Assembly: GCA_009760855.2 (NCBI GenBank)
Contig: WPIO01000013.1
Location: 4,266,501-4,330,500 of the forward strand
DNA length: 64,000 bases
Direction: 5' to 3'
Source of the DNA: Cristatella mucedo
Lineage: Eukaryota > Bryozoa > Phylactolaemata > Cristatellidae
Under the pieces are notes generated by a model. That model saw only the letters and a list, made by a program, of their open reading frames with translations. It did no database searches and had not been told where the DNA came from. A program made the position numbers and the translations under genes. This document shows, one piece after another, positions 8,716 through 24,600 of this stretch (within the stretch, counting starts at the first letter, position 1; the number at the start of each line of letters is the position of its first letter).

Positions 8716-11700
8716 CTGATCGAAGTAGCTGAATGCTGCCATTTGGGGTCAGGTTGACGTGTGCCTGCATTTCAGGACAAGCCATTTTGAAATATCATCC
8801 CAAAGGCACACACGGCACAGCACGGACGAACAAATGGATAGTGGATAATGTGGCACACACTCCACGTACAACAACGCCGATGCAAGGCAGCACTGTGTGA
8901 GACGGGCAAGAAACATACAGTGCCTTACAGTGCCACCGTGTGGACGCACTAGTAAGAGACATTGGGGTCAGCACGGGGTCACCGAGCTCTGCCAAGACAG
9001 CAAAGAAGCAGGCTGTCGGCTCAGAGTGATAAGGTGGCACAAAACACTCCCTCCACCTCATCTCAGCTCGTGAGGACTACGAAGGGATGGCAACAAATCA
9101 CGGGCATGCTCACACAAGATATGGCCTAGCCTTTCACAGCAGCAGCAGGCAGCCCCTGCTGCCCTTATCTCAGATGGTGCTCACCTGCTCGGCTGTGATC
9201 GGGCTGACTGGGTGCTGCCACTGTTGGCAAGCTGTCTCGCAAGAAATCAACTGCAGCTAGCAGAGAGCGCCGTAAGGACGACGGTGCAGTCGACAGCGTC
9301 GACCAGGGCGCAGCTGCCTCCGACGCAGCCACAGGGGGACGCAGCAACAGAGGGGCGCGGCGCCAGGGTAGAAGTGAATGAAGAGCGAGGGGGCAAGTGG
9401 CGACCGGAACCGCGTCGAAAACGGAACGGCTGGAGGAGCTTTTTCTAAACGACTTTTTTCAGGGGGGCGGGCCGCCGAGGGGTGCGTGCTTCGGTTGCAC
9501 GGCCGCAGCAGCCCCACCCACCTAACCACCGCTCCTGATGAGCTGCCTCATTACGACGATCGCAAAACGTAGTGAGCGGTTCACAGTAGCCAACGAAGCG
9601 TGCACTGCGGTTCTCGATTATGCCGGAACAACGACTGCTCGTCCGGCTCGGGAGCCACCTCTGCCTGCTACTCCAGTTCGTGCACGCGTGGCAGCTTTCC
9701 AACGCCAAGGTCAAGCCGAGCCAGCTGCATCGGTCGAGCGACCGACGGCCCTGGCCGCAAGCAGGCACGACGGAGAGGAGCGCCAAGCACGAATGGAAGC
9801 ACTGGCCCCACACGTCTGCTGCCTCAGATGCTGCAGCATCCTCGGAGCGCAGCTCCCGGAGGCAGGAGAGGTCGGAGCAGAGCTCCGGGCTCCGGGCCCC
9901 GGCTCTCGGCCGCTCGCTAGCCGCTCGCTAGCAGCAGGCTACCACAGGCACACTGCACCGATCTCGGGCCGACTCGAGCGGTGCACTCATGCGCACACAC
10001 CGATTGCCACATGCCCTGCTGACTGCTCTTGCCAAGGCCATTCCAACATACATACCCAGAACGATGCAATCAGTAAGCTGCTGCATGGAGGTCACCGTGA
10101 GAGAGGGGAGAGGAGAGGAGAGAGAGATGATGACAATAGGCCAACTCGAAGCAGACTGGCAGACAGGAGTCCAGGCGACCGCTTGGCTCTCACGGCTCGC
10201 CTGCGCTGGCAGGCGCCGAGCACACCTCACCCCCTCGTCTACCTCGTCCGTCATCACGTCTTCTCTCCAGCAGGCTTTTGTCGAAAGAGCACGACACTTC
10301 GGCAGTCGGGGCGAGACTCGTGAGGCTCAGTACGCTACACTCAAGCCCACCGAAGGACAGGTCGGCGACAAGGAAAAGGAGATCAAACGAGTCGACACAA
10401 CACAACATGCAGACGACGGAAGGGACTTTCGCCTCGCACGCGACGGCAAAATGCACCGCCGCGATAGGAAAGCGACCCGTGCTCCCCCATGGCCAGCATG
10501 CCTACCTAGTTCGGTTGACGCCGGCCGATACACGCAAAGTCAAGAGCTCTGCGTAGCACGGGGCGTGGCAGGTGGCGCACTCGCACGCTGCTTGCCTAGC
10601 ATGGAGGCATGCATGCTCGCAGACACTCGCATGAGCGCGGCGCCATCCAAACGGAGCACCGCCCAAAACGTCCCCTCCGGGAGCAGATGCAAGCGAGGCA
10701 AGCGCGGGTCACTACGCCACAAGACCACTGAAGCGCACAAAGCACGCTCAAGCGTGCGTCGCCTTGCCGTCGCTCGAGCACCCGGCCACCGGCAAGCACT
10801 GGCGAGTGTTTGGCTCGCATGGGCTCGAATGTGTGTGCACAGCTCCACGCTGCTACGCCCTCTGATCAGATCTGTCTGCAACTGATGCCATGCTATGCTA
10901 GCCAATTTTTTCTAATACCCATTAACCGTCTAGATATCCGGTCAGCCATGCTGGCTACTTTGGTTCGAAGTGCTTAGGATGCTGCTGCACAACTCACAGA
11001 CAACACACTGCCAGCCTGTGTCAAGCGGCACAGAAGGCCAACCTGCAGCGGAAGTGGATGGAAGTTTGCAGGCTGCAGCAGGCGGGCAGGTACAATCAGC
11101 AGGAAGGCAGCCGTCGTCGGCGCACGACCGACGCTATTGGGTCAGCTGAGCTGGCACGCCTCCTCGGGTGCCTTGCCGGTTTTTATAAGTTTATTAAGCT
11201 AATAGCCCAGCACGAGTGCCGGCCCCTTTGGCCGGGCGAAAACCGCCCTGCTGTAAATGTCGCAAATTCGGTCATCCGAGGAATGACTCAGTGAGGGTCA
11301 CAAGTCCTACTGCTGCGGACGCAGATGCGAGCATCGTACGACTGCTGCGACTGTCCAGCACTGACCAGCACACAGTGGCCCACCCCCTCAGTGGGAGCAG
11401 CATCCGCAGCAGAACGAGGTGTGCCTGCAGCCCCCCTCCATTGATTGCCGAGAAGCTCGCCAATTAATAAAACCGCATTGTGTCGCTCTCGCCTGCTCGG
11501 CGGCTGCGGTGACGAATCCGAGTTTACTTCCTTCGTTCGGGCAGTCACAGGTCGAACGGCTGGCTGACTGGCTGGCTGGCTGCTGGACATCGCGTCGCTT
11601 CGAAAAACTGGCGCAAACTGACCATGACACGTGACACGCTTATCCGTGCTCAGCTGCCTCAGCCGGTCGACGGGAGGCAGGTGGCTGCGCCTGGTGCTAG

Positions 11701-12757
11701 TACTCTAGCGCTTTCCAGGAGCTCCGTACTCGTTTCGCCGGGCAAGACGGCCCTCTGCCACCGCACCAGCGCAAGCCTTGAGACTAAGCTACGCTCCGAG
11801 CGATGACGCCGATTTCCGCGTTCACCCGATCGCGCTCGCCTGCGCTAGAGCCGGGGGAGGGCGGCAGCGGCGCGACTGTCGGGTGTGTCTGACCTTTACC
11901 TTGAGCTCGCTCCCGCTTCGGCTTTGCCTCTTTGCTCTTGCTCGACTTGACCGACTGAAACGCAAAGAGCCGCACGACTTTTAGCTGGTACGACGACGAA
12001 TGGCGCTTGGTCAATCTGGCCTGCCAGCAGCGCAGCAGCAGCATCGCCCGCACAGGCACGAATCGGCCCGGAGCTCTGAACGTCTGCCGAACGGCTGCCG
12101 AAGCTGCTGCCAGCTAGCAACGGCTTGAGCACGAGCTAGCAACGGCTTGAGCCCTGTCGCCGTAGCCCACTGCTCATTGAAAAAGAAATACTCGCCAGAT
12201 CCCATCGACAATGCAAGGCTACAAACGCAGCCCCAAACAACGCCATCGACAGACAGCAAGCAGACGAAACCACGTGTGTAATCGTGTGGAACGCCAGCGA
12301 ATCGTGCTGCCGCTGCACACGCCGGCCTCCACAAGCCACCCAGCCGACCAAGATGGTACCGGGTAAGCGCCAGCCAGGGAAAGCCACAATAACTGATAGC
12401 AGCAATGCAGCCCTGGCAGTCATCACTCGTGGCCGGAAAGGCTGACACGAGAAGTCGGGTACTGCGTCTTCCTGGGGTCTTGCTAGTGCGTCAAGAAACT
12501 TGGGTCGCACAGCCGATCGAAGCTCGAATCATGACACATTTGAATGCCTTTCCTCGGCCAGTGTCAAAACTAGCAGCCGAACCCCGTGCTAATTTGATTG
12601 GATACGATGGCTAGTCGCTCGTTGGACAACTGGGTTCAATCAAAACTAACCGAATGGTTACAAGAAGGTTGGCTGGAGTGAGATTTCTGACTGCTTTGCA
12701 CCTGCCAAGCAGGGTTGCCATGCACTGCAAGACCATGTTTTATGTTTGACTGAGACA
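8716..12757. other. GC- and CpG-rich stretch without a recognisable gene
   Basis: About 9150-12500 is visibly richer in G, C and CpG than the flanks and poor in stop codons, so many frames overlap on both strands. I recognise no domain, RNA or transposon. A 22-base tandem repeat (AGCTAGCAACGGCTTGAGC) lies at 12112-12152. It could be a CpG island or an unannotated exon cluster; the sequence alone does not decide. Confidence 0.5.
9989..10885 (+). CDS. Long open frame of unknown meaning (298 codons)
   Basis: This open frame is unusually long for the window. The product would be rich in Ala, Arg, Ser and Thr (for example RRAHLTPSSTSSVITSS, KRGKRGSLRHKTTEAHKARS). It has no membrane segment, no signal peptide and no motif I know. 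An equally unexplained 261-codon frame (9538-10323) overlaps it in another phase, and open frames also exist on the minus strand, so low stop density in GC-rich DNA is the simplest explanation. I list it because its length is hard to dismiss outright. No function is proposed. Confidence 0.15.
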   Translation: MRTHRLPHALLTALAKAIPTYIPRTMQSVSCCMEVTVREGRGEEREMMTIGQLEADWQTGVQATAWLSRLACAGRRRAHLTPSSTSSVITSSLQQAFVERARHFGSRGETREAQYATLKPTEGQVGDKEKEIKRVDTTQHADDGRDFRLARDGKMHRRDRKATRAPPWPACLPSSVDAGRYTQSQELCVARGVAGGALARCLPSMEACMLADTRMSAAPSKRSTAQNVPSGSRCKRGKRGSLRHKTTEAHKARSSVRRLAVARAPGHRQALASVWLAWARMCVHSSTLLRPLIRSVCN

Positions 12758-13068
<311 letters not shown>

Positions 13069-14111
13069 AGATGAGACAAGTGACTCAACCAGTATCGATG
13101 TAAGTGCATCCGAGGGCTTTCACTTATAGAAAAGGGGTAGACCGAAGAAGTCACTGAGCTTGCCTCAGCCGCATAATCAGAATCCTAACGATAGTAAAAT
13201 GTCTTACAGTGTCTGTTCAGCAACAATAGCATTTCAGATTGTGCACCTCAGCCGGAGGAGAGCCCCAAGGAAGCAGCAGTCATGAATGACTTAATTGAGA
13301 GTGTTGCCTTTGGGCTAACGACAGTCACTTCCACGAAACAGCAATGCTCAGCCCGGGCCTGACCAGCAGCAGCTCACACTTACTTAAACAGTTTAATAAT
13401 TACCAGTCACACGGTCACTGACTGAAGGCTTTTGAGATCACATGTTCATGCCGGCACTCCCACTTACTGGCTCGAGCATCCAGCCAATAGATCACGATCC
13501 GTGCACGTGCTTGTGTGCATGTCGTGAGCCCAGCAAGCCATGGGAAGGCAGCGCTGCCACTTCAGCAGGTGCCAGAGACACTGGTGTGCTGCTACGGAAT
13601 GCTAAAGGTCAAGTCGGTCCACAGTAGGGAGGTGATTGCTCACCGCTGTGTCAACTAAACCGCACCTGCAGTTTAAGTAATATGACTAACAGAGCAGTTT
13701 TTCTTCAGCTGCTCCTAACTCGGGTGAAGGACTGGAGGGATGACGAAGGGATGGGACTGGCAATAATGCACTCTGCACTAGTCTGCACCTCTCCTGGATT
13801 TCCGTACTGCCGACTCGTGTCCTCAAGTCTTAGCCTAAGTGTAAGGTGCTCGGAATTCGTCTGTTGAATCATTAAATTTTATTTATTTTACATATTTTTT
13901 TTTTATTTTACAGCAAGTTGAGACAGGATTTCTTGTTGAGTCTCGATCTTGGTGGGCACCTTCGTGCTGGGCTTCGTGCTCCTTCCAAGTAGGAGGGGGC
14001 GAGGCGCTGAAGCACAGCAGACCACTATGCCAATTACTGACGGTCTAACCTCCACGAGGTTAGGGTTCTGTCTCTGTAACCAAACAAAAACAAGCAGGGC
14101 AAGAGAAACAC

Positions 14112-14112
<1 letters not shown>
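13069..14112. other. Non-coding stretch, nothing recognised
   Basis: No gene is recognised. A T-rich patch (ATTTTATTTATTTTACATAT and TTTTTTTT) lies at 13875-13910. Short frames lack similarity to anything I know. Confidence 0.5.
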
Positions 14113-14156
<44 letters not shown>

Positions 14157-14168
14157 GGGGGAGAGGGA

Positions 14169-14224
<56 letters not shown>

Positions 14225-14275
14225 GAGAGAAAGAGAGGGAGAGAGACAGGGAGAGAGGGGAGAGAGAGGCACTGC
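14113..14275. repeat. (GACA)n to (GA)n microsatellite
   Basis: (GACA) repeats at about 14124-14155 give way to GGGAGAGG and then about 30 GA units, then GGGA variants, to about 14275. Confidence 0.96.
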
Positions 14276-14367
14276 GTCAAACTGTATTTGACTTATTCAC
14301 AATGTGTGCTGCGCAGTGCAACGGTACCCTGGTGATGCCATTTTCGGAAAGTAAGATAGACATACAG

Positions 14368-14503
14368 AATGAGAGAGAGAGAATGTGAGAGAGAGGGAGA
14401 CAGAAAGAGACAGACAGAGAAAATGGGAAGGGGAGAGAATGGGAGAGAGAGAGAGAGAATGAGAGAGACAGAGAGTGTGAGAATGGGAGAGAGACAGAAA
14501 GAG

Positions 14504-14561
<58 letters not shown>

Positions 14562-14810
14562 TGGGAAGGGGAGAGAATGGGAAGGGGAGAGAGGGGGGAG
14601 AGAGAGAAAAGGGGATGGGGAGAGAGAGAGACAGAGGCAGAGAGACAGACAGACAGAGACACACACAAACACAGAGACAGAGGCAGAGACAGAGACAGAG
14701 ACAGAGACAGAGACAGAGACAGAGACAGAGACAGAGACAGAGACAGAGACAGAGACAGAGACAGAGACAGAGACAGAGACAGAGACAGAGACAGAGACAG
14801 AGACAGAGAC

Positions 14811-14907
<97 letters not shown>
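14368..14907. repeat. Compound (GA)n and (GAGACA)n satellite
   Basis: About 540 bases of plus-strand purine-biased repeat. 14368-14520 is GA mixed with AATGGGA and GACA. 14521-14560 is pure GA. 14561-14640 holds GGGAAGGGGAGAGAAT-type blocks. 14680-14826 is a regular hexanucleotide array (ACAGAG, about 24 units). 14831-14907 is pure GA. It continues in style from 14113-14275, separated by 92 bases of unique DNA. All three minus frames stay open and read as Ser-Val, Leu-Cys or Ser-Leu repeats, which are artefacts. Confidence 0.97.
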
Positions 14908-15955
<1,048 letters not shown>

Positions 15956-18885
15956 AAAAGCCTTGGGATACCAGCTTTTGTGACCTGTGGCTCCGACCTG
16001 CCTACACTCAATTGGGTTGTGGGCCTCTCCAGCAGCTGAGTTCGCTCACAGGCAAAGCCCAATCGTAGACATCGATAGGAAGTATGATTGCCGGGCACCA
16101 GGAAATGGATGACTATCATAGTCGGCACTAATTCGAGCTCGATTTGCCATGCACCTATGCACAACACTAGCTGACGGCACTGGCAAGCCCGGCAGCCAAC
16201 CGGGCGTGCTTGCATAACAACCCCCCCCCCCAATACAAGTAGTAGCAGCCATGTAGCTGCTGCAATGCTGCCCTGCCCCACCCTATCACCCTTGGACACG
16301 TCCTCTCGGTGACCTCAAAGGGTGACACATGGAGCAGGATTAGTCAGCCTAGCTCGGTGCTCCGAACAGCTTTTGGCTGCCTTTTGACTGACAGGCCGGA
16401 TCCTGCTGCCCCAATCCAAACGCAAAGGAATCAACTGTGGACCGAACTGGCGGCATAATAACTACCGTCATTTGCCAGAAATTCTTCAACAAGCTCAACA
16501 ACACCGTACACACAGGTAGGCAGGGAGCAATGGGATTCACAGCCACTGACAGGCACGACGATGGGGCAGCAGTAGCTGCAGCAGGCCCTGTTCCCCACAG
16601 CCTTTAGACCGAGGCCTGAGACCCCCCTTGGACTGAGGCCTGGAAGTGCTGCACATGCCTGCCTGCCTGTCGGTGTGCCACCATCCGCCCTCATCCATCG
16701 CCCATTGCGCGCACACACACACACACACACACCATCCACCCCTCACACTACTGGTCGCCCTCACTCAAGGTCAAGTTTTGGCCCTTCTTGCTTGCCTATG
16801 CAAGCTATGGGCATTCGTTCATCTGCCGACCGGCAGGGCTAGCGTGACGGTGTGGCCCAAAGGTGGCTTGCTTGCTCGAGCACCGACAGCGGCCAACCGC
16901 CATTCGACTGGGCTGTATCCGCATTCACACTCGATCACTTGGCTTTCCCTCCTCGCGAACGAAGCCAGCCACGTGCACGCAACTCCTGGCACTGATAGGG
17001 TGACAGGCAGCAGAGAGCAGTCGAGAAGTACACCACGTAGGGTGACACGTGGGCGGCTTTCCGCCTGCACACAACTCCCGGCCGTCGTTCGTGAACCATG
17101 CACCGCTTATGCCACCGGCCGGCGCATCACAGCTCAGCAGCAGCAGCAGCGCGAGCCGAGCCGACACTGTGCACCCTGTCGCTGCTCCATGTGTCGCTGC
17201 CTCCCTGGCAAAGGACGTGACGAACTGGCAGTTGCCGCGTACAAGGTGACGAGATCCCCATCTTCAAAATATTTCGTCCTGCTGATCTCTCACGGTTAAG
17301 CATATGATCCAAAAAGCTGCAGGGGCTGGGTCCCCCTTGAACTTGAACACAGCGCTGCTATTCTATCGACATTCCTTATGTCGGGAGTGGGGAGAGACAA
17401 AAAGCTGCTGGCTAATCGATGATGAGCTGGTCCAACCTTTCTCGGCAGGTCATCGAGGACAGACAAGGCAGTGCATTTCTGCTGGTAAGCTGAGGGGGAG
17501 GCAACCAGGTTAAGGCCAGGTCACATTAGCAGTCTTTCTATGCAGCAAGTCACATATGCCGGCATCTGCGACCACAACGTGCCGAGCCGGTGTTTGCCAG
17601 CCAACCTCTCCTCGCCCAGAAGCTCAGTGCTTGCCGACAGTAATCGGTGCCGCTCAGTACGGCAGATAATACGGCTGCCCTAGCGCTATTTAACCAGCCG
17701 AGGCCGAGCTGGAATGAACCGTGCCCAGTGTACTCTGTAGCAAGCCAATTTAGGACCACAGCAGCAGACACACGTTTACAGTAAGTCTCAAGAGTCAGCG
17801 ATTCAAAGCAAGGCGTGACAGGGCCCAAGCTTGCACCGGCCGACCGACCGGTCGGGCACGTGACCGAGCACAACCGAACTGGACACGGATTGGCAGTCAC
17901 GAGCTACAAGACCCGGTATGTAGACCTTGTCAGCTGGCAGGTTATGAGTCACATAGCAGTGCTCCACGGCTAGCTGCTGCCAAGGAAGTGGCCGAGAAAA
18001 CTCGACGGCGACCTTCTTCTGACCTTCTCCTAGCAGCCTGACATGCTTTCACGAGAGGAAATTGCCGGAATGGCCGGTGCCGAAGCGCGTGCCAAAGCAC
18101 CTGGAGGGCAATTTCCAAAGAAGTTAGGCAAGCAAGCCTGATGGAATAGACATCGACCGCCCAAACGCCTGCCTGCTGCCGGGCTGAAAGCAGATCCACC
18201 ACTGGCGACCAAACTAGGTCAGCTGAGGTGGCTCTGTCTAACAAAAATCCTAGAATCAAAGGGACAGTCCATAACTGCGGTCCAATGGGATGCTAACACA
18301 CACACACAAACACAAAACGTGTAGGAAACTTATTTACTCAGAATAATATATTACGGACGTATGTTGCTTTTCTTTAGGAGGACAGCCGTGTCCCTAAAGA
18401 TGGCCACGTGGTCTCTTACCTATGTTTAACTCCTACTTTAGCTTAATGGCAAGCTCAGCCCGGCACATTGAACTTTATATAATCCACTATGGCTTTAGCC
18501 AAAGGGCTTACTCGCTGCTTACAAACCAGCAGCTTCAGTCAGAGGGCAAAGATCCCGATGTAGCCTACGATATGTAAGAGTGCCATGGGATGCCGAAAAA
18601 CGAACATCAGCCAGTTGGCCTTTCGTGAAAGATGGTTGGAAGCTTTTTCTGTCACTGCCTGTCCTTCAGATTTGCAGTCATGGCATGTCTCTCGTCAAGC
18701 GCAATCTCGTACAGGAAAAAACTCAAAACAACGATTCCATTTCAGTGACAACATTCCTTCCGTTCCTCTTGCTTGCCATACCGCTAAAAAGTAAAGCTAC
18801 GATCGGCCGATTTGTGAGCCGGATGTGCGTATGATTTATGAGCCCGGTGTACATAGGGAGCAGCAAAAGAGCCGTAAAGACTATC
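15956..18885. other. Non-coding stretch, nothing recognised
   Basis: There is no recognisable gene in about 2.9 kb. A C run lies near 16220-16230, a (CA)11 run at 16711-16732 and CAGCAGCAG near 17137-17150. The 217-codon plus-strand frame at 16646-17299 crosses the CA run and has no domain, and it overlaps minus-strand frames. I regard it as chance. Confidence 0.5.
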
Positions 18886-18990
18886 GGTCGCGTTTCCTTT
18901 GCAGCAAATGTAAAGCTCCTAGAAAGAGATTGAGTTGTCTGATGGCACTTTATCAAGTGTATTAATATTAATAATAATAATATTCTTATC
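18886..18990 (+). mobile_element. Solo LINE-B 3' end
   Basis: TTTCCTTTGCAGCAAATGTA, CTCCTAGAAAGAGATTGAGT and CTTTATCAAGTGTATTAATA align with the LINE-B terminus at 44540-44637, ending in a degraded (AAT/ATT) run. It is a heavily 5'-truncated insertion. I could not find a clean target-site duplication. Confidence 0.8.
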
Positions 18991-20118
18991 ACTTCTGCTT
19001 GCAGTAGGCAACAAAGAATTGCCTGCTGAACGACTACAGCCAGCGACATGATTCAGGAAAAGATCCTGCAAAACACCGGACCATCTCACACAACAGCAAG
19101 CACCTTAGCTTAAAAGCAAAGACTATAGCAAGCAAAAAATCGGTTTCTGTCAAAGGCAGTATCCTTTTAAGCTGAAGTGGCACGATTTGGTGGGGGGTTC
19201 TCAGTAACGAGACTTGATAGCTCAAATCCTGCCCAGCGATTCGATCGCCCCTGCTGTGGCCGAGCCTCTTTCCTGGCCAAACCAGGCCCTGGCGCCAGGC
19301 AATACCGATGGTCATTTACATATCAACAGATCAGAAGTCCTGGCGATCAGACCTCAGACCGGGTTAATCGAATTCGGCATCGACACGACATAAATCTGAG
19401 AAGCATGGCCGTTTGCCCAACCATTCTACGAACCCCGGGGCAGCTTGAGATTCTGGCTATCTCGCATGACTACCTCAGGTTCCTATTGTCGAGTCTAGCT
19501 GCATGATCAGCCACGTGCAACCAAGTGACGCGATTAAACAAGGCCTCTGCACCGATCACAATCTCCCAGGGCAGGCACTCGACCTCAGCAGCTTTAAAGG
19601 CACTCTCCGTGCAGGCAAGCAACCGACGACCTCGCCGTGCTGAAAGGACCCGGATGTCCGTGAAAAATCCGGACACTAAAGGCTATCACCGGAAGATGGA
19701 AGCAAGAATTGAACGATGCATGCAGAGTGGTAAACAATAGTAGGCATTAGGCAGTGTTGCTGACTGTACCGGTGGCAATGCAGTGAGTTTACAGAAACAA
19801 GAAGTCGAGTGTTCCACGAACGCAATCATTAAATATTTGCAACAACTCTCCTGCTCCATATATGGAGACTAAGACAGGCACGCAGAACCGTCACCGCAGC
19901 AATACTGGCCCGAGAAGACACTCGGGACTACTGGCGACTTGTCGGAGCTGCAACTGCTGCAGCAACATTAGAAACACTGCAGGTCATAGCAACCTCTAGC
20001 CTAAAGCTTGCCCAAATCGACGGATACAGTGGCCGTCAATGGTTAGGCCCAGGGATAAGGAAGGTGCCTACCTTTGACGACTAAGTTCTCGGCTTATGTA
20101 GAGCACCCAAACAGAGAG
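18991..20118. other. Non-coding stretch, nothing recognised
   Basis: No gene or element is recognisable. Short frames only. Confidence 0.5.
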
Positions 20119-20194
20119 AGTGTGTGTGTGTGTGTGTGTGGTGTGTGTGTGGGGGGCAAGCACACACACACACACACTCACACACACACACACA
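20119..20194. repeat. Inverted (GT)n-(CA)n microsatellite pair
   Basis: A (GT) tract at 20119-20151 is followed after only GGGGGCAAG by a (CA) tract at 20160-20194. The two arms are complementary and can fold into a hairpin of roughly 30 base pairs. Ordinary slippage makes a single-direction run, so an inversion or two independent runs is implied. Confidence 0.93.
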
Positions 20195-21685
<1,491 letters not shown>

Positions 21686-24600
21686 TAAAGTCACAGCCTG
21701 CTCAACCGGCATGGATCTACCGGCATGGCTGGAGGTGGGGGATGGAAGTGGAGGAGCCGTGGCTGGCTGCTGACTCACTCGAATGGTATAATGCAGCAAC
21801 CAAAGGCTGACGTCAGCTGACCTGTGCTAGGTACACGCGCACGCACGCACTCGTGCAAGCACTCACACATGCTACGAGAGCACGTTCGAGCAGCAGCAGC
21901 AGCAGCAAGCCTGATCACGAGGTCCTGCACGACAGTAGCACCGGCCGAAGGGCTCACTGACATTTCCGGCACTCACTCCTACGTGGCTAAGTGAAGCCCG
22001 AGCTTCAATGCGCAGGCTTCAAGGTGCAGGCCATACATAGCAGCAACAGCATCAGCAGCAGCAGCGATGCCTGATCGGCTGCACGACCCTGCTACGGGTG
22101 CAGCAGCAGCAGCTGCCACCGCCGAGGGAGCTCTGCTTGCTTGCTCTCCTCTACTCCCTCTGCTTGGCAAGCTGCCCAGGTGGCCAGCCCCGGTGGCTCT
22201 GGATCGGCAGTGGCTCAGACTGGAAGACTTTGGGTGGCTCCAGGCTATGTAGAGGTCAATTAGCTATGCTGCATCGGGCCAACTGGCTGGCAGTCGATAA
22301 GTTGCTGCACGTGTCACGTAAGTCGAGGCCCCTGGCCTGGATCTGCAGCAGCTGCCGACAGCCAGGCCACTGGAAGACAACTTATCTCACCAGTCTTCCA
22401 AAAGAGAGTGCTGCATAGCCCTGCACGAGCGTTCGGTGCACTTGAGTGCTGGCACGTCTGAAGATGCAACGCGGACTCTCACAACCTTTAGCACAGCCGA
22501 CTGCTAGGAATAGCTCCACTCCAATGCGCTGCCACAACCCCCGAGTGCTGCCGGGTTTGACACCCGGTGCCAGAAGCAATTAAGCGACTGGCATTAAAAG
22601 CTCTCCAAATCTAGTTAGAGCTTAAATGAGCAGCCATCGCAGGAAGAGAACAGAGATGTTGGCTAGATTTGTGCCTGCTCTCCAAATCTAGTTGAAGCTT
22701 AAACAGCAGACATCCTTAAGAAGAGGAGGAAATATCATGCATCTGGGCACAGACTTAAGTGATCAAACGAGGCAAGACATTAGAGAGCAAAGAGATTTTG
22801 GCTAACTTTCTGCCTGCATTCGCTAGCCAGTAAAGATGCACCGCCAGCAAGGGCGACGTTAGACTAGTCCAAAACTAATGGAAGGACGATGGTGCCCGGT
22901 CAGTCATATCGGATAAAAACATTTGCAGTTTTTAGCCGAGAGCAAACACCGGGCATCGTGGTCACCCGGACGTTAGGCTTTTCGAGGGGGAGCTGCCTCT
23001 CACCACCACTGCTTTCTTTCTGTACAGCAAGTTGGTGATCTCTTTCTTGCGCACGCCTGCCCGCCCCCCCCCCCCCCCCCCCCCGTCGAGCCGTGCCCTC
23101 ACGCCTCGTCTGGGTTCCTCGCTATCGAGGTGCCCGCACCGACTGCACCATGCTGCCACGTGACCATCGGCCAACTGACAAATCACGAAGGAAGTAGCAG
23201 CTGGTCGAGGCAGCTGACTGGAGAGCTGCTGCCATGGTCAGCCATTAACTTGGTACAAAGTGGATGGAGGCGGCAAATAAAGCCCGTCCAGGAACAAGCC
23301 ACCAGCTGTGCAAATTCGACTAGGCAATGGTCTCTATCTTGCCGGTCTTGCATCTACAAGTCAGACACCGACCGGAGGGAGGCACGCGAGTGCATGAGCG
23401 CGTGAGCACGAGCTCGCGGCACAGAGAGGATGGATGGATGGAGCAGGACAAGACACGCGAGAGCCAAGTGGAGCTCGAACGTCGTCCTGTGTATAGTGGC
23501 CTCGGGCATGCGCTCGCACAGCTCAAGCGCTCTCCTCCCTCTCTCGGCATTGATGATGAAAGTAGGGCAAGTTCGCATGCTGGGAAAACACGTTTCGAGA
23601 TCACAGCCGGAGTGCTGCACGAGTCCCACCTCCAAGGCGGATGGAGGACGAGGACGTTGGAGAGCTCGAAACTACTCAGGGCGGTGGCTGCAAGCGATCG
23701 AAGCCTCGAAGGGGCAGGCTGCACACCTGTGATGAGCCACGTTCTCGGTGGGCTACATACTCAATACACTCGGCGGCAGCAATTCTGCCTTTTTTTGTCA
23801 TCGCCATTGCACTTCAGATCACTCTGTTGATACTCGCGACCTGAAAAACTCCTGCAGCATCATCCACTAATGCACTGGCACCACGAATGGCCGGCTCCGC
23901 CATAAGCAAAACAAGCTGAGAGCAACTCGCACTGGGGGCTGCCTGTCATCGGCTAAAAGAAAGTAGAAGCGCCAGCTGACAGGCGGCGGAGAAGAGAGCG
24001 GTGCCATAGGGTTGCGTCGTCGCGGGTACCTCTCGCAGCCACACATGTAAGCCCAGCGTGAGAAATGAGCCCATTGAGTGTAAAGCTGCACAAGGCAGAG
24101 GCAGTGTGAGCATGAAAGGGCGCAAAATCACACAGCAAAGGGTACGCATCGTCTCTATAAACTGGATACGTCCGGGGGGGGCTTAGGATGCTGCAACACC
24201 AGACGCGGCTCGACTATCGTGTGAGCTTGCTCTGCAATCGAGAAACTACTGCGAGCGAGCGCGTTTGTGGGCTGGCAAAGGTCAGAGTGTCAGCCATCGC
24301 ACAGACTCTCCTCGTCCGAGGATGGCTGCAACAGTTTGGCTACGCCATCGGCAGCAGAGTGCGAAGGAGAGCATTGGGAGTGCTGTGCTGCAGGCAGCAT
24401 GCGAGCAGTTCCAGCGAACATTGATCAGCAAAGATGGAGAAAAGGGTTCGGGTCCAAAGCATGGCGGGGCAGGCAGAAGACCAATCTACATCCTAGGCTA
24501 AGTCGCCTGCAAGCAGAGCTCGTCACTCATGCCTCTCACACATGGGCTACTTACTGCAGTGATGCATGCATGAGTCACAGCGATCGATGAGATGTGGTAA

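Noticed and set aside
16646-17299. 217-codon plus-strand frame
   Set aside because: It crosses a CA microsatellite, has no domain, and overlaps several minus frames in GC-rich DNA.
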